In this document: piece by piece, positions 1-12,352 of the stretch | Layout of the letters: every line of letters starts with the position of its first letter | Numbering within the stretch: the first letter of the stretch is position 1 | Origin: Trochalopteron elliotii | Lineage: Eukaryota; Chordata; Aves; Passeriformes; Leiothrichidae | DNA: 64,000 bases | Direction of reading: 5' to 3' | Assembly: GCA_024734555.1 (NCBI GenBank) | Contig: JANPWX010000009.1 | Location: 3,786,610 to 3,850,609, forward strand | Notes under the pieces: generated by a model | What the model was told of the DNA's origin: nothing | Database searches by the model: none | The model's input: the letters and a program-made list of their open reading frames with translations, nothing else | Program-made: the position numbers and the translations under genes

Positions 1-408
1 GTGTTTTTATCCTTGGTGATATAATTCCAAGGCCTGATTGAGAGTTGAGAGTGATGGTGACAATCATGACTGTGAGACAGGATTTGGTCTCCTATACAGC
101 AGTGCCAATTTAGTAGCTGGTTACTGGCAAAAAGCAGGCTCCTCTCCTGCCCCCAATTATTTTCTCATTTTTTAAAAATTGCTTTATTTACTTTTCATTT
201 TCCTGCCATCTTACCCCCTGGGGTTATATGAGTGCTAGGAGAAAAGGCAGGAGAGGAACAGGTGCTTTCTGGAGCAGCCTTCAGTTAGATTGGCTCAGCA
301 GTGTCATTCAGGTCTGTGGGACCATAATGAACCCTGGCAACTAAGGATCTGACTAGGAACAATATAGTTTTGTCTTGTAGCAAAGGTTTGAAATATCTGT
401 ATTTTCTG

Positions 409-434
409 AGATTTCCATTCAGATTTCCATTCAG
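409..434. repeat. 12-bp tandem duplication
   Basis: The 12-mer AGATTTCCATTC occurs twice in immediate succession and is followed by AG, the start of a third copy. It is a small local slippage duplication in intron sequence with no other feature nearby. Confidence 0.8.
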
Positions 435-1539
435 CGTTAAAATATTAATTTGAGAATGTGGAATATTACTGTTTTAGGGCATTGCTGTGGGAGAACATTG
501 TTAGTGTGGAACATGCAGAGACCCTGAAGTCACAGGATTGACATTGGCATATCCACGATTTGATAACACCTCCTGAATAATACATGTGATGGGTACAGAA
601 CACACTCACTCTTGTGTGACTGACAGGAACATGAGGAGAGGAAAAAAGGTTAGGGCAGCACGTCACCAGAAATGTGCTTCTGCCTCTTTGGCTTCCTGAT
701 CTTACATATCAGGAATTGGAAGAAAAAGGAGGAAAAGTGGATGGTGCTTTGTCATCTTTGTCTTAGAAAATGGTTAAAATTATAGTTTGCTTCTACAGAC
801 ACATGTACATTAGGGAATTTAGTAGCACCATCATGTTAAAGGCTGCTCTGTAACTAGGCTTTTTCTGAGGAAGCTATTGACCTGAGTTGGACCTTACTTT
901 TGAAGATAACGTAGGAAAGAAGAAAGCAGTTTATTGCTTTTTTTTGTGTGTATCCTGAAGTATTCCATATTTAAGAAAACTCTTAGAGATACATAATCCT
1001 GTTTGTCCTTACTTTACTTATTGATTGTACTGGAGAGCCAGGTAATTTGTGGTCTCTCAAACTTCCATGAAAAGCAGAAATTGCATGAAACATTTAACAA
1101 AATAGGATTTTTTTATCTGGAATTTTGTCCAGCCTGTATTTGACTGTAGCCTATCAGAAATAAATAATGAAGAGTTTTATACACTGAAGGAAAAAATATC
1201 TCCCCTTTTTAGGTCTTTAAAATGTGTGATGTTCATATATGGGTATATCTTATAGCAGCATAGAAGCCTTGGTAGTTCTGATATAAAAATGCATGGTATA
1301 TTTTAACAATGAATGCCACCACTTCAGCCCCCCAGGAAAAGCCAGAATCAAACCCCATGGTATTTGTGTCCATGAACATCAAATGAAGTTATGTGTATGG
1401 TTATAATGGGGCAGAGTGGCCATAGTGGTTTCCTTTGTGTCTGATTATATTTCTGAAAAAAGCCCTTCCACTCCAACACCAATATTTGAATGGGATAAAG
1501 CCTCATTCTCCTGAGTTTACTCAAGTCTGTAACTATGCA

Positions 1540-1692
1540 GAATCGCAGAATAATCAAGTTTCAAGGGACCTCTGGAGATTGTCCAGTCCAACCCTGTGCT
1601 CAAAGCAGTGTCAGTTGGGGCAGAGCAGCGCTGTGTCCAGTTGGATTTTGAGCACCTCCAAGAATTGTGACTCTGCAACTTCCCTGAGTCCA
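1540..1692 (-). mobile_element. CR1 LINE fragment, 3' end
   Basis: On the + strand the segment opens with AGAATCGCAGAATAATCAAG. It continues through the typical reverse-complement CR1 3' UTR text: GGGACCTCTGGAGAT, then GTCCAGTCCAACCC, later GAGCACCTCCAAG and ending TTCCCTGAG. The element therefore reads on the minus strand and is 5'-truncated, as most CR1 copies are. It is diverged and recognisable resemblance fades after about 1692. I could not assign a subfamily. Confidence 0.82.
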
Positions 1693-2618
1693 GGTAGCAC
1701 AGTGTGTGGTACAAAACGTTGAATATGAGACAGGAAGCCAGACGGAGAGCCAAGTTCTATGATCCATGCTCCATGGAAGCATTTGAGCATACACTTCAGT
1801 CCTACTACAGTAAGCACAGTTAATGTTTGGGTTTAAGTGCAGTACTGAGCTAGAGTCGTTAGTAAAGTGTATTTACATTTAATGATGCTTTTATTATTCT
1901 ATTCAGTCACTGAAATCAGATGGACAATTGCCAGTGCTGCTGCCTTTAGTCATGCCCTTTTATTTTCCTGCTGTCAGACAGGGCTGCGGTTGGGACCCAG
2001 GTACAACCATGTAACTCTGTGGGCTTTGGTCAGTTTCATTACTAGTGACTAGGAAGATGTTTTCATTTTTATTACTGTAATACTACATAGAACTGTAGGA
2101 TTTATAATGTTTGCATATGTACAGGTGTCATTTATTTAAAATGTGTGCAGTAATATTTTTTTATGTCATAAACCCTTTACATAAAGCCTTTGAAAAAGTA
2201 ATAAGGCTGCAGCAGGCCTGTGCAATAATCTTGTCATCCTTAAATTATTTTTCTGAAGCACTGCCTCTCAAGCAATCATGTGGGATACTTTAATCTCTTT
2301 TGCTGATGGCATTCACTGTGTCCGCTTCCAGGGCAGCCACAGGCAGACCTCTTTAGAAAAACAGATGAAGCAGTTTATATATAGCATTCCATTTATTCCT
2401 AATGAAATCAAATGGCCTTGTGGCCAGGACTTGGGTTAAAAAGAGCAGTTTATTGAGAACCTCTAAATAGGATAAAAAGAGTAACAAATGGTGCTGTATT
2501 CCCTGGCTAGTTACCTTTTCAATATTACATGGAGAATTTCCCTCTGAAATGGAAAGAATTCACGACATCGTGTTTATGTAGAGGTGATTCAGTACTTCCT
2601 TGAAGATTTTATGAATAG

Positions 2619-2633
2619 TAAAAAAAAAAAAAG
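2619..2633. repeat. poly(A) tract
   Basis: A run of about 13 A bases followed by G/A-rich sequence. No retroelement body could be recognised directly upstream, so it may be simple slippage or the tail of a decayed insertion. Confidence 0.6.
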
Positions 2634-3344
2634 AAAGATATACCCCCTGTGGCATTGGATGTCAGAACTGGGACACCAGAGTAACTGACATGTAATATTT
2701 ATCAGGTTTCACAGTGTCCCTTCCTAAGCAGATATGTCTGACTAGATGTTATTTTTAATTGAGATGAAAGGACAATTAAAAAAATATATATTGCAATTAT
2801 GAATTTGGAGGGTGAACCTGAGGCTTATTTGTATAACTGCAGGGCCACAAAGACCTACTGACCATGGTTCCTCATGGGCAGAGCTCTAAGTAGAAAGCAT
2901 GCTTCATCTGTCAGTGCCTGCACAGTGCAGGTGTGTAAGATTAGACACATTTACACAAATATTGGTGGTGGTATGCTGCACTTACCAACTACAAACAGTG
3001 CTTTTCCATGGAAGGACATTTAGGGTTAGGATTGCCCCTAGGTCGTTAGCTGGAAGAGATGCTGAAGGTACATCAGTGTTTCTTGGCAGAGTGATGCATT
3101 AAATTCAAACCTATGAAGTCATCATCTATTCACCTCATTGACTGTACTTTTATCTTGATAATACAGTGTCTAAGTTTGTTTCTTGTAGCTGTAATATTGG
3201 CACTCACACTGAATTTTCTGCTAGAAAAGTTTCTTCTTCTAATAGGCCTCTATTATGATACAATTCTTTAGAATTCAGTTAGTTCTGTAATATGGCTTAA
3301 TGAATAAAAATAATAAAAAAGTCTTAAATTTACGTCTCTGTAAA

Positions 3345-3941
3345 TGTTTGTGCTGTTTTCAGCTGGGGTAGAGTTAATTTTCTTTACAGAACCTAGTATG
3401 GGGCTGTGTTTTGGATTTGTGTTTAACAGAGTTGATAGTACAGAGATAAATTTGTTGTTACAGAAGAGGACTTATGTAGAGCCAAGGCCTTTTCTGCTTT
3501 TCATACTGCCACACTGGCAAGGTTGGGGATGCATGGCAGTCTGGGAGGTGACACATCCGGAACACGTGACCCACACGGGCCCAAGGGATGTTCCAGACCA
3601 TATGACATTGTGCTCAGTGCACAGAGTGGGGGGAAGAAGAAGGAAAGAGGGGATGTTTGAAGTGATGGAGTTTGTCTTCCCAAGTCACTGTTATGTGTGG
3701 TGTGGCCCTGCTCTGCTGGAGGCAGGTGAATTCCTGCCTGCCCATGGAAAGCAGTGAATCCTTGGTTTGCTTTACTTGTGTGCATGGTTTTTGCTTTCCC
3801 TATTAAATTATCTTCACCTTCACCCACAAGTTTTCTGCCTTTTACCCTTCTGGTTCTCCCCCGATCCCTCTGGCAGGGGAGTGCACAAGTGGCTGCCTGG
3901 GGCTTGGTGGCTGGCTGGGGTTAAACCGTGGTGGTGTTACA
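3345..3941 (+). mobile_element. solo LTR, avian ERVL-type
   Basis: This about 600-base block matches a common bird endogenous-retrovirus LTR. It starts TGTTTGTGCTGTTTTCAGCT and continues GGGGTAGAGTTAATTTTCTT. Inside are the landmarks ACCATATGACATTGTGCTCA and GGGGAAGAAGAAGGAAAG, then the U5-like end GGCTGGGGTTAAACC and a possible terminal CA at 3940-3941. TATTAAA near 3800 sits where the polyadenylation signal is expected. The place where I expect a TATA box (after GTGCTCAG, near 3615) reads TGCACAGAG, so the promoter looks decayed. No internal retroviral genes and no partner LTR are seen, and I found no target-site duplication. The 137-residue open frame over its first part is not a gene. The family name is from recognition, not a search. 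Confidence 0.8.
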
Positions 3942-6900
3942 TTCCATCTTGTGTGTTTGTTGTCTGTCAGTCTTCCACTTTGCACCTGCCTCTATGTCTT
4001 TAAACTAATTTCCTGGATAGGAATGCCTTTTCCCTGGATGCATTTCTTCATACATTTTCTCCAGGTCACCACTGGTTTTCCACCTGTTCCTTCACTCTTT
4101 TTATCTCTTTTGATTTTTAGTACTTGGACACCTAGATAATGTTAATCTTCAAGGGCCAGTTGATTGAGACAGTTGACTCAGATTTCAATCAGGCTTGAGA
4201 GAGCACTCTCTATGAATGTGTGCCTAACTGTAATAAGCACGTAAAAGAAAATTACATGAACTTCAGTATCTTTACAGTTGAAGTGGTGGTTATTATTTGA
4301 AAGCTACATTTTTCAAATGCTAAGAAAAATACATATTTTTTAAAGTGCTTGAATTTGCAGATTCTGGATGCTGAAGGAAACTTTTCATTGACCCAGCTGG
4401 GTGTTTTGGCAGTTATTGAAAGAAAAGAGTGTGTAGCAAATTGGTCTTTATTAGCTACCATGGGCAATCCACTTTTTTAAATGTTGTAGTATCAGAATTT
4501 ACTGAATGAAAAAATTTTTAGATGCAGAGATTTTATTTGATTTCAATAAGGTTTATATTTTAAATTTGATACAGTTTTGTGCTAATTTAGGTTTGAACAC
4601 AAGCTTCCTAGCCTTTAACAGCCAAAGGCAGAAGTGGCCTTGGTTTCAAGAAGGAAACAAAAGTATGGAGAATAATAGAGCTCTTCTTTCAGCTGCAAGA
4701 CACTGCTCTTCCACTTGTCCTCAGCTCTCCAACCTCGCTTTTCCAATGGTATTGCAGGTAGTATTTCTGAGATTTCCTGTTCAGGATTACTTTTAAAAAC
4801 TGAAGGAGACCAACTGCAGAGAGCAAAGCCTGCCCAGATGTGAGCTCAGATTGTTCATCCCTTTCCTAGCCTACAAAGCTTTAGTTCTCTCTCATATATT
4901 GTTCTTCTTTGCTTGCCAACCCAGGAAGCAGATATCAATATGAACAGTACAGTGTCATGAGAAGATACAGGCAAATACACCCACCAACCTGTAGAGATGG
5001 GGCTGGAGCCTAAGGGTGATTACTTCAGAATAATGGAATAAGATATTTTAGTGAAAACAAAAGGACTGCAGTTTTTATTTGTCCTTATTTTTCTTCCTAA
5101 ACTGCCTGAAAGTGTGTTTGTAGGCAGCTGATTGCAGGGAGTTTTATGACTCTCAGACTGTGCCTCTGGGCTGTGCTCAGCAGAGACCTCCACGTCCACA
5201 TCCCACTGTGTGGTTCATGCTCTGTCGGTCACTTGGCCAGAGCCTGGCAGAGGCACTGCCATCCATCTGGGCCATTTATCAGCTTTGACTGTGGTTGCTG
5301 TTTTGGAGCTTTCAAACAGGCACAGATAACAAAAAGAAATTTTTTTGTAGCTAATCATATGGTGCTGAAAAGCAAGTAAACCACTGAAATCTTTGCAAGA
5401 ATCAAAATGTAGAGAAAGGAGAGGTGGGAGTACAGAAGTGGGAGAGACATACACCGATGAAAGAGAAGAGATGAAGTGTCACAGATGTTAAATAGATGTA
5501 TAAAGGTGAGGAAAACATGCATGCTGTAGGAACTTGAATTTTAAATAAATATCAGTTTATATTGTAATGTCAGGGTTATACTTTATAGCTGGAACAAGAA
5601 CTCTGTCATAAATCCAGATTAATCTGCTTGGCCTTCAGTAGATGGACTGAGGAATGACTCACTCTTCCTCAGAATTTATGTGCTGTTATTGCTAATATAT
5701 GGATGCGTTGCCTGTTACACTCTTTGGAAATGAAGGTGTTTTCCCAAGTATTTTGAATGCTGTATTTACATCTCTAACCATGTTTTCCAAGGTGGAGATT
5801 TGCACTGGCCCATGCTTTGAGCCACCTTCCTGGAATACCTTGGGAAATGTGTTGAAATATTGGTCTGCTAACTCCCTTCCCAGACATTCCTTTAACTTGC
5901 CTTATCATATAATTCACATTAAGTCAGGTTAAGGTAAAAACAAATGTGATTTTATTTGTGAAGTTTCTTTATACAGTACATAATGTACCTCATAGACACA
6001 AAAAAATGTAAAAGAAAACCAAACAATTGTCTGCCTGTTAGGTTAAATCAGGGTATTCCTCGTAGCCTTTATGGAGTAGCTCACAGCCTGCTAGAAATGG
6101 ATGTCCCTATGGCTGAGGAGATGTTTTACAAGGAAATCTCTGGTCTTAGATGTAGAGGTGGAGGAGGGTTAAGGTTAAATATAAACCACTGGACCCCAAA
6201 TATTTTTTGCTGTTTATTGGGGTTTCATTTGTAGTTAAATCTTCTTTTCCTTCCCTCTCATTCTAACACTTGTGTAAGAATTACTGATCCATAGTTTATT
6301 CAGTTATGGATGCCATCTGATCTGTTAAATAGGGTCACTTCTTTGAAATACAAGGATCTCTTTGGCTGGATTTCCTGTAAGGCAGTAGGCTGCCTTTTTA
6401 GTAGATGATTTCCTCTACTTGATTAAACTGTTACTAAAATGTTAATTTTGTTAATTAATGAAGAGGAAAGCCATGGTTCTCATCTGCTAAGGAAACAGAT
6501 GAATCTCTGTGTAGTGCCTTTTCATGCTCTAGACCTCATGAGCATTGAGTTCAGCACCTTCATACAGTTACATAAACCAAGACTGAAGTATGTATTGCTG
6601 ACACTTGAATTAGTCTACATGTGACTCTCTGCAGACCACTGTGGGGTAAAAAAGGGCTTGAGATAGTTGTCTTTTTTTTTTTTTCCCTCCTTAAAACTGT
6701 TTACCTTTCTTTTCCCCTGGCTCTTTTTCCTGGAAGTCATAGATCTGAGTCTTTTGCTTCTCATGTGATGGCAGTGAAAAGTCACTGTCCCATTGTAGGC
6801 GTAGTTTCTCAGTCTGTGATGTTGGACATTTTCTGATATAAAGATGAGTCATTTCTGACAATATTAACATATGGCCAGAGCAATGGGTCATGTACTTTCC

Positions 6901-9639
6901 TATAGTAAGCTTTTGTAATTAAGGATGCCAGGTTTTATTTTATGGACTGAAAACTATTAGAATGGCAGAGTTGGTTTCCAGGGGCCTTGTAGGAGGCATT
7001 GCATGAAAAATCTGGTGTCTTTGCACAGCTGCATGATTGAATTCAGTAGGTTTGCCCTTTGCACTTCGAAGGGACTAATTCTTGCGTTGCTATTTTTAAT
7101 CTTGTACAAAGCTTTTGATTTACCATTGCCTTAACTTTTGTAGAGCTAATTAAGATTCCTTCTTTCAAGAAATCATAATAATAACTGGGGGAAAAAAGGC
7201 CTGAAAAATGTATTGCCATCCTGAGCTATAAATGCACTATGGAAATGTGAAGTGTCATGCATAGATCTGTAATCCTTCAGGGATAGCATTAGCCTTTGAT
7301 TTGACCATTCAGTGAAACTGCAGTGTGAACAGCTCTTTAAATTTAAGATGGTGAGATTTTAAAATAGATTTTAAAATGGAATAGAGTTTGTCGTAACTGT
7401 TCTGACTGAAATGCTAAATTCCTATTACCAGCTTTATTTTTACATCTATTGTCTTTCTTTAGCAAGCTTTAGAGAAGTCCCATCTCCTGATGTTTCTTAG
7501 GTGTTTGGCTGACTGCATTATGTGTTGATATGCTCCCTGTATTTGTCTTGTCATTTGGTGCTAGCTTGAAGGAAAATAGGAGCATGCATGAACCTTTGCT
7601 GAATGTGTCTTTGCTCTTTTGCTCAAAATCGGTGTGGAGAGAGTGGGTGTTGGTGAAGGAAAGCAGCTGCTGCTCTTGCTGTTCCCTTAGGAGGTATTCT
7701 GTGTTCCTAACAGCGATGCTGGAAGTCAGGCAGGACTTCCACTGGTCAGCAAGGTTTCTCCTCTTTGAACTTGATGGTAGGCTGTCCTATAATAACCCCA
7801 GTGTACTGTCTTATTAGTCATGGCAGCATTGCTGAGGGTATTTTTGGTATCTGAAAAAAACACCTCCAAACTAGAATGATTGCTGGATTTTTTTAGGCAT
7901 ACTGTTGGACGAATGACCTCCAATGCCTCAGACAAAAAAACACCAGTATGGTTAGTTGCCTAATTTTGGAAAAAACGAATCCAACATTGTTTTAATTATA
8001 TTGTGTCAATCCCAAGCCCCTCTACTAACTTCATCTATGTATTGGGTTTTTTTGTACATAACTTTTTTTCCTGAGAGTTTCTGAGAGCAAACCACAGCCT
8101 CTAATTTAACACCAGGAAGACCCCTCTGAAGTATTGTCTTTAAAAGTAATTCACTTGCACTGAACTGTTAAATTGAGAACTCTATTTGGCTTAGCTTTAG
8201 TTTTTGATCTACAACCAGCAAATGCTGGAAGTTACTTAATAGTTATGCAAAAAGCAAAGAATAAATCAACAGCTGAATAATGTCCTCCTTTAATTACTTT
8301 TTGCTCTCATTTTATATTTAATTTTACATCAAATGAAGTGTTCCTTAGAGTAAGTCAGATGTTGATTAGTTAAATGGATTATTCATGATGGAAAAAGTTT
8401 AATTGAAGCGAAATCAAACATCTTTGCACATATGTGAACAAATCTAAGCAATATTTTTTTTCCATCTAATTTGCTTTTAGTTGACTTACAGCAGGAATAT
8501 CACAGCTCACAAGGTAGTTTTCATCATGTATGTTGTTACTGAGTTCTCACTTGAGAACACAATTTTCTTATATTGGTATACAATGTTTTTACATTGGCTG
8601 CTTACTGGAGAGGAACTGCTGGGGAAGAATGTGAGCAGGATTCAAAGTATCTGATTTCCTGGTGCTTGGCAGAAAGAGAGCCTAGAAAAAGAGTAGAGTA
8701 AGGTGATGTAACTGCATGGAATATGTAACCTGCATTGAGAGCATTATACTGATTTTTTTCAAAAGTGTTTCTTTTTTTCCACCAAATTTTTGCCAGAAGT
8801 TGAGGGTCCTTGCCTCTTCTTCTTAAGTTGTAATTGTTGAGCTGTCAGGAAAGCAAAGTAATTTTAATTTCAGAAGGTTTTATTGTTAAATGGCTTTAAA
8901 ATTACTCGGTCTAAAGATGAATAGTTGTATAGTTACAGTGAATAAACCAGATACTGCTATGGAAACTTCACTGGATATAATATAGAGAGATCTGGCTTTG
9001 GTACAGTTGCATTTAGCTTGGAAAATCCATGTTGTGAGTTTTTTGTGCAGAGGATGTATTTCAGGATCAAAGCAGACATGAGGTTGTTAGGTATAATGTG
9101 TGAATCACAGAGAGGAGTGGGTGCAGCAGACATGTCCTCTGCTGCTCCTTAGAGTAAGTACAGGTTGAGTTAACAGCATAGATTTTGCTGGGAGGGGAAT
9201 TTTATCTTCACGTTCTGAGTAAAGCAGCAAAGTACTCTCATAGTTTAAAGGTTTGTGTGTTACTGAGGTGGTCTGACACCTCTTGTTAGACACTGTGTTT
9301 TACAGTGCCTACAGGTTTGTCAGCTGGGACCTCTTGGGCTGACATTTTTATTACTTGTTTGTCTGGTTTCAAGATGATACTTCTTTTTTCTTTGGATACT
9401 ACTGTTATTTCTGTATCAAGGAATAGGGATTTCTGTCTTCATATTCCCCATGTCTGCTTTTAGACCAATTTATAACTCCTTGAAATCTGAGGGAATAAAT
9501 TTAAATTTTAGCAGTTAAATATTTTCCTGTGCTGGTCAAACTGTACATGCATCCATCCCACAGAGTGACTCAGTGCAGTGGTATCTGATGCTCCAGGAGT
9601 GAGGTTGGACTGTTTCTGCATCAGCTGCTTCTGCATTGA

Positions 9640-10040
9640 AACAACCAAGCTGAGGGTGGAAATAGGAAAAACAGGGAGCAGGTGAAATGAAAGTGATGTG
9701 TGTAATTTGAAGGCAGAAACGATTGGGAGGGGAGAGCAGAATTCATGAGGAAGGGCTGTGGTTGAAGAAGACAAATGGATTTGTCTGGGAAAGGAGACTG
9801 GAAGGTGAGGAAAGGCATTGATGAAGGGGGGGTTGAAATGTAAAGCCCATCAAGGAGACTGGGAGTGGGAAGTGTCAAGGGGGAAAGAGAGGAAATGGTT
9901 GAGGAATGGTACTTCACAAGGAGATGAGGGAGCAGAGGAAGGGAGACTAGAATGAGGTTGTACAAGGATTTGGTGGTGGGGAAGAAATAAGATGAATTTG
10001 GATGGAAAGGGCCTAAGGAGATTTAAGCATGGTATGAAAA
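9640..10040 (+). repeat. purine-rich strand segment
   Basis: About 400 bases in which the + strand is strongly enriched in G and A, with motifs such as GGGAGGGGAGAGCAG and AAGGGGGAAAGAGAGGAAAT. It is not a simple repeat. The pyrimidine-rich complement lacks stop codons over long stretches, which explains three overlapping minus-strand open frames rich in Ser, Pro, Leu and Phe. I see no protein family in them. It may be a decayed purine tract or a DNA-structure element. Confidence 0.55.
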
Positions 10041-10391
10041 GGAAAACTGTGTTAAACACCATGGCCTCCCATTGCCATAAGCCCTGCATTCATGGGTCTC
10101 TTGTCAGTAAATATTGTGAAGGCCACCAGTAAAATCTCCCAGCACTGTGCAGAGGTGGGGATCTGGGGTACAGCAGGCCAGTAACATTCAGTGTTAAAAA
10201 ATGGAAGAATTTAGGTAGTTCTTCTGACTCAGTGTGACACAGAAGAACCTGAAAATACTAGCAGAATTATGACCACTTTATCCACTTGATCCACTTGGTG
10301 CTATTTGAAGGCCAGTATTTGCCCTCAGCAGTGTCAGGTCCTCCTTATTCTCACTGTATAGTTAATGTAGGAACCTACCACCCTGTTGGAG

Positions 10392-10548
10392 ATGCTAGTG
10401 GTTTGGGACTCCAGATGCACAGGTTTAATCCCAAATTGGCCACTCACAGGCTGTGTGATCTTTGGCTAGCTAATTTGCCAGAATGTGCTTTATTTTCCCC
10501 GTCAATAATTTGGGGATAATAATTTGTAACCACCCTCTGTAGAGGCCA
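10392..10548 (+). mobile_element. ancient MIR / CORE-SINE relic
   Basis: The sequence follows the MIR layout in order: GTGGTTTGGGACTCCAGATG, a B-box-like GGTTTAATCCC, then GCCACTCACAGGCTGTGTGA and TCTTTGGCTAGCTAATTTGC. The C/T-rich part TTTATTTTCCCCGTCAATAA is followed by TTTGGGGATAATAATTTGTA and ACCACCC. Known MIR copies read in the same order: control-region B box, core ending in CTGTGTGACCTTGG, then a TGGGGATAATAAT tail. It is heavily diverged, as expected for a SINE active before or early in amniote radiation. It has no gene function in itself, though such relics are sometimes exapted. Confidence 0.7.
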
Positions 10549-11719
10549 TTGAGCTCCACGAATGCCACAGTTCACGGAGGAGCTGAGAAGTGCTGGTTGT
10601 GCTATTAAATGACAGTTTCTTTCTGTCTGACTGGTGACTGTTTCCTTTTCTCTTTGGACCATTGTGTGATTGTATTAGGACAGAAATTGAGAAGAAAGAA
10701 AGGAACTGCTGGGGATAATAGGTATGGTGTAACAGGGACAGCTTTCTGTCTTATTATCTAGACTCGCTGCTCGGCCAAAACTGGATGCATTTGTGTCTGC
10801 AGGCTGGACTGACTCAGACTTCGTAGGGAGTCATTTCAAAGTTATACAGACCTCCCTAATGACACTTAGTTTATATAAAATCATTCTAAAGAACCTGGCT
10901 TTATTAAGTAATTGTGAGCAAGTTGGACCCTGGCGCTGAGTCCTCGTTTTGTAGCTGTTGGGATGGTGCTGCATGTGCTGTGATCTTTGGGCTGCGGGAT
11001 CAGGCAGCGCCACAGGAACATGGAAGGGTGAGAGACAGGACTAGGAAGGGGGAAACTGTAGAATAGTACATTTATTGTCATACATTGTTACATGAATGTT
11101 TTAAGAACTCTGTGCAGCTGCTGATCTTTGAACAAGAGAGCTTTTTTGTTTCCTGTTTATTCTTACTCTTACTACTTGCAGCCCTCTTCGAGCAGAGAAA
11201 GCACCTCAATGCTGTACTGTAAAGGATTCAGATGCTGATTTATGGTGTATATCTGTACGTATGAATTTGGATTTGAATTCAAATGAGAATCTGTCAATGT
11301 CATAGGTATCTAGCATTGAGAAGCAATTGCCTTTCAGTAGTTTTTGTGCTATATTTAGTACAATTCTTATGAATATTTTCAACCCTTGTCATTCTGTCAG
11401 AGTTGTCATTGAAGAACATGCTCAGGTCAGAAAGCTTTTGGTATATCTTATTGTTAGAGGAGAAGATGATATCATATGTGGCATAGAGATCAATAAAATG
11501 TCTCATTTACTACCAGTTTTTGAAGTAGCAATCAGTGCATTGCTGCATTCACAGGAGTCTGTGAAAGTAGTCAGGCTCAAAAGGTAGTTGGCTGAGAAAG
11601 TGCAGAGTTAATTCTATTACGGTCTTGCAGTAACATGACTTCTTCTATTAGATTAGAATCTTCCCCTCTTTCCTGCTCTTTTTGATTGTGATTTTGTTCT
11701 TGAAGTTTAGTGACTTTCT

Positions 11720-12016
11720 ACGAGGGCATGCAGTGACAAGGGGAAATGGCTTTAAACTGAAAGGAACAGGTTTAGAATAGATGTTAGGAAGGAATTATTT
11801 ACTGTGAGGGTAGTGAGGCACTGGAACAGGTTGCCCAGCGAAGCTGTGGATGCCCCATCTCTGGAAGTGTTCAAGGCCAGAATCAAGGCCAGTGTTCAGG
11901 GATGGTGTGCTCTCAGTGACCTGTGCAAGGTGTCCTTCCCCGTGGCAAGGGGTTGCAACTGGATGGTCTTCAAGTTTTCTTCCAATCTCCAACCACTCTA
12001 AAATTCTATGATTTTC
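11720..12016 (+). mobile_element. CR1 LINE fragment, 3' end
   Basis: This is a + strand CR1 3' end. Landmarks are GACAAGGGGAAATGGCTTTA, AACTGAAAGGAACAGGTTTA, GAATAGATGTTAGGAAGGAA, CACTGGAACAGGTTGCCCAG, TCTGGAAGTGTTCAAGGCCA and the terminal ATTCTATGATTTT. The copy is 5'-truncated to about 300 bases. Its well-kept 3' end and relatively low divergence make it one of the younger CR1 copies here. Short open frames across it on both strands are not genes. Confidence 0.93.
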
Positions 12017-12338
12017 TGTTCATGAGAGTGAGCCCAGCAGGAAGCCAGCAGATGGTAGACTGGCTCTGCAGCCCAGTATCTGTGCTGCTGCTGCTTTGCT
12101 CCCAGAAACTGCTGCAACTTTGGTCCTCAAACAGACCAAAGTTTTGAAGAACCAGATGCTTGTGAACTTTAGAGGCTGATATCTTTCTCAATGGCAGTAT
12201 TTCTTTTAACCTCTTTCTTTAGTTGTTTCTGTCCTAGCTCTTCCTCTGTCCCCATTAGGTAACAGAATCCAAAACTTGGATAAAAGTGTTTTGACATTCT
12301 TTTGCCTCAAATCTGTGTGAAAATGTACAGATGGCTTT

Positions 12339-12352
12339 TTTTTTTTTCCAGG
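12339..12352. repeat. poly(T) tract
   Basis: A run of about 13 T bases. No element body could be identified beside it. Confidence 0.6.

Noticed and set aside
3344..3757. 137-codon + strand open frame
   Set aside because: It lies in the solo LTR and starts at its edge. The translation has no retroviral or other domain, and LTRs of this type are non-coding.
3501..3827. 108-codon minus-strand open frame
   Set aside because: It is antisense to the same LTR and is explained by the repeat.
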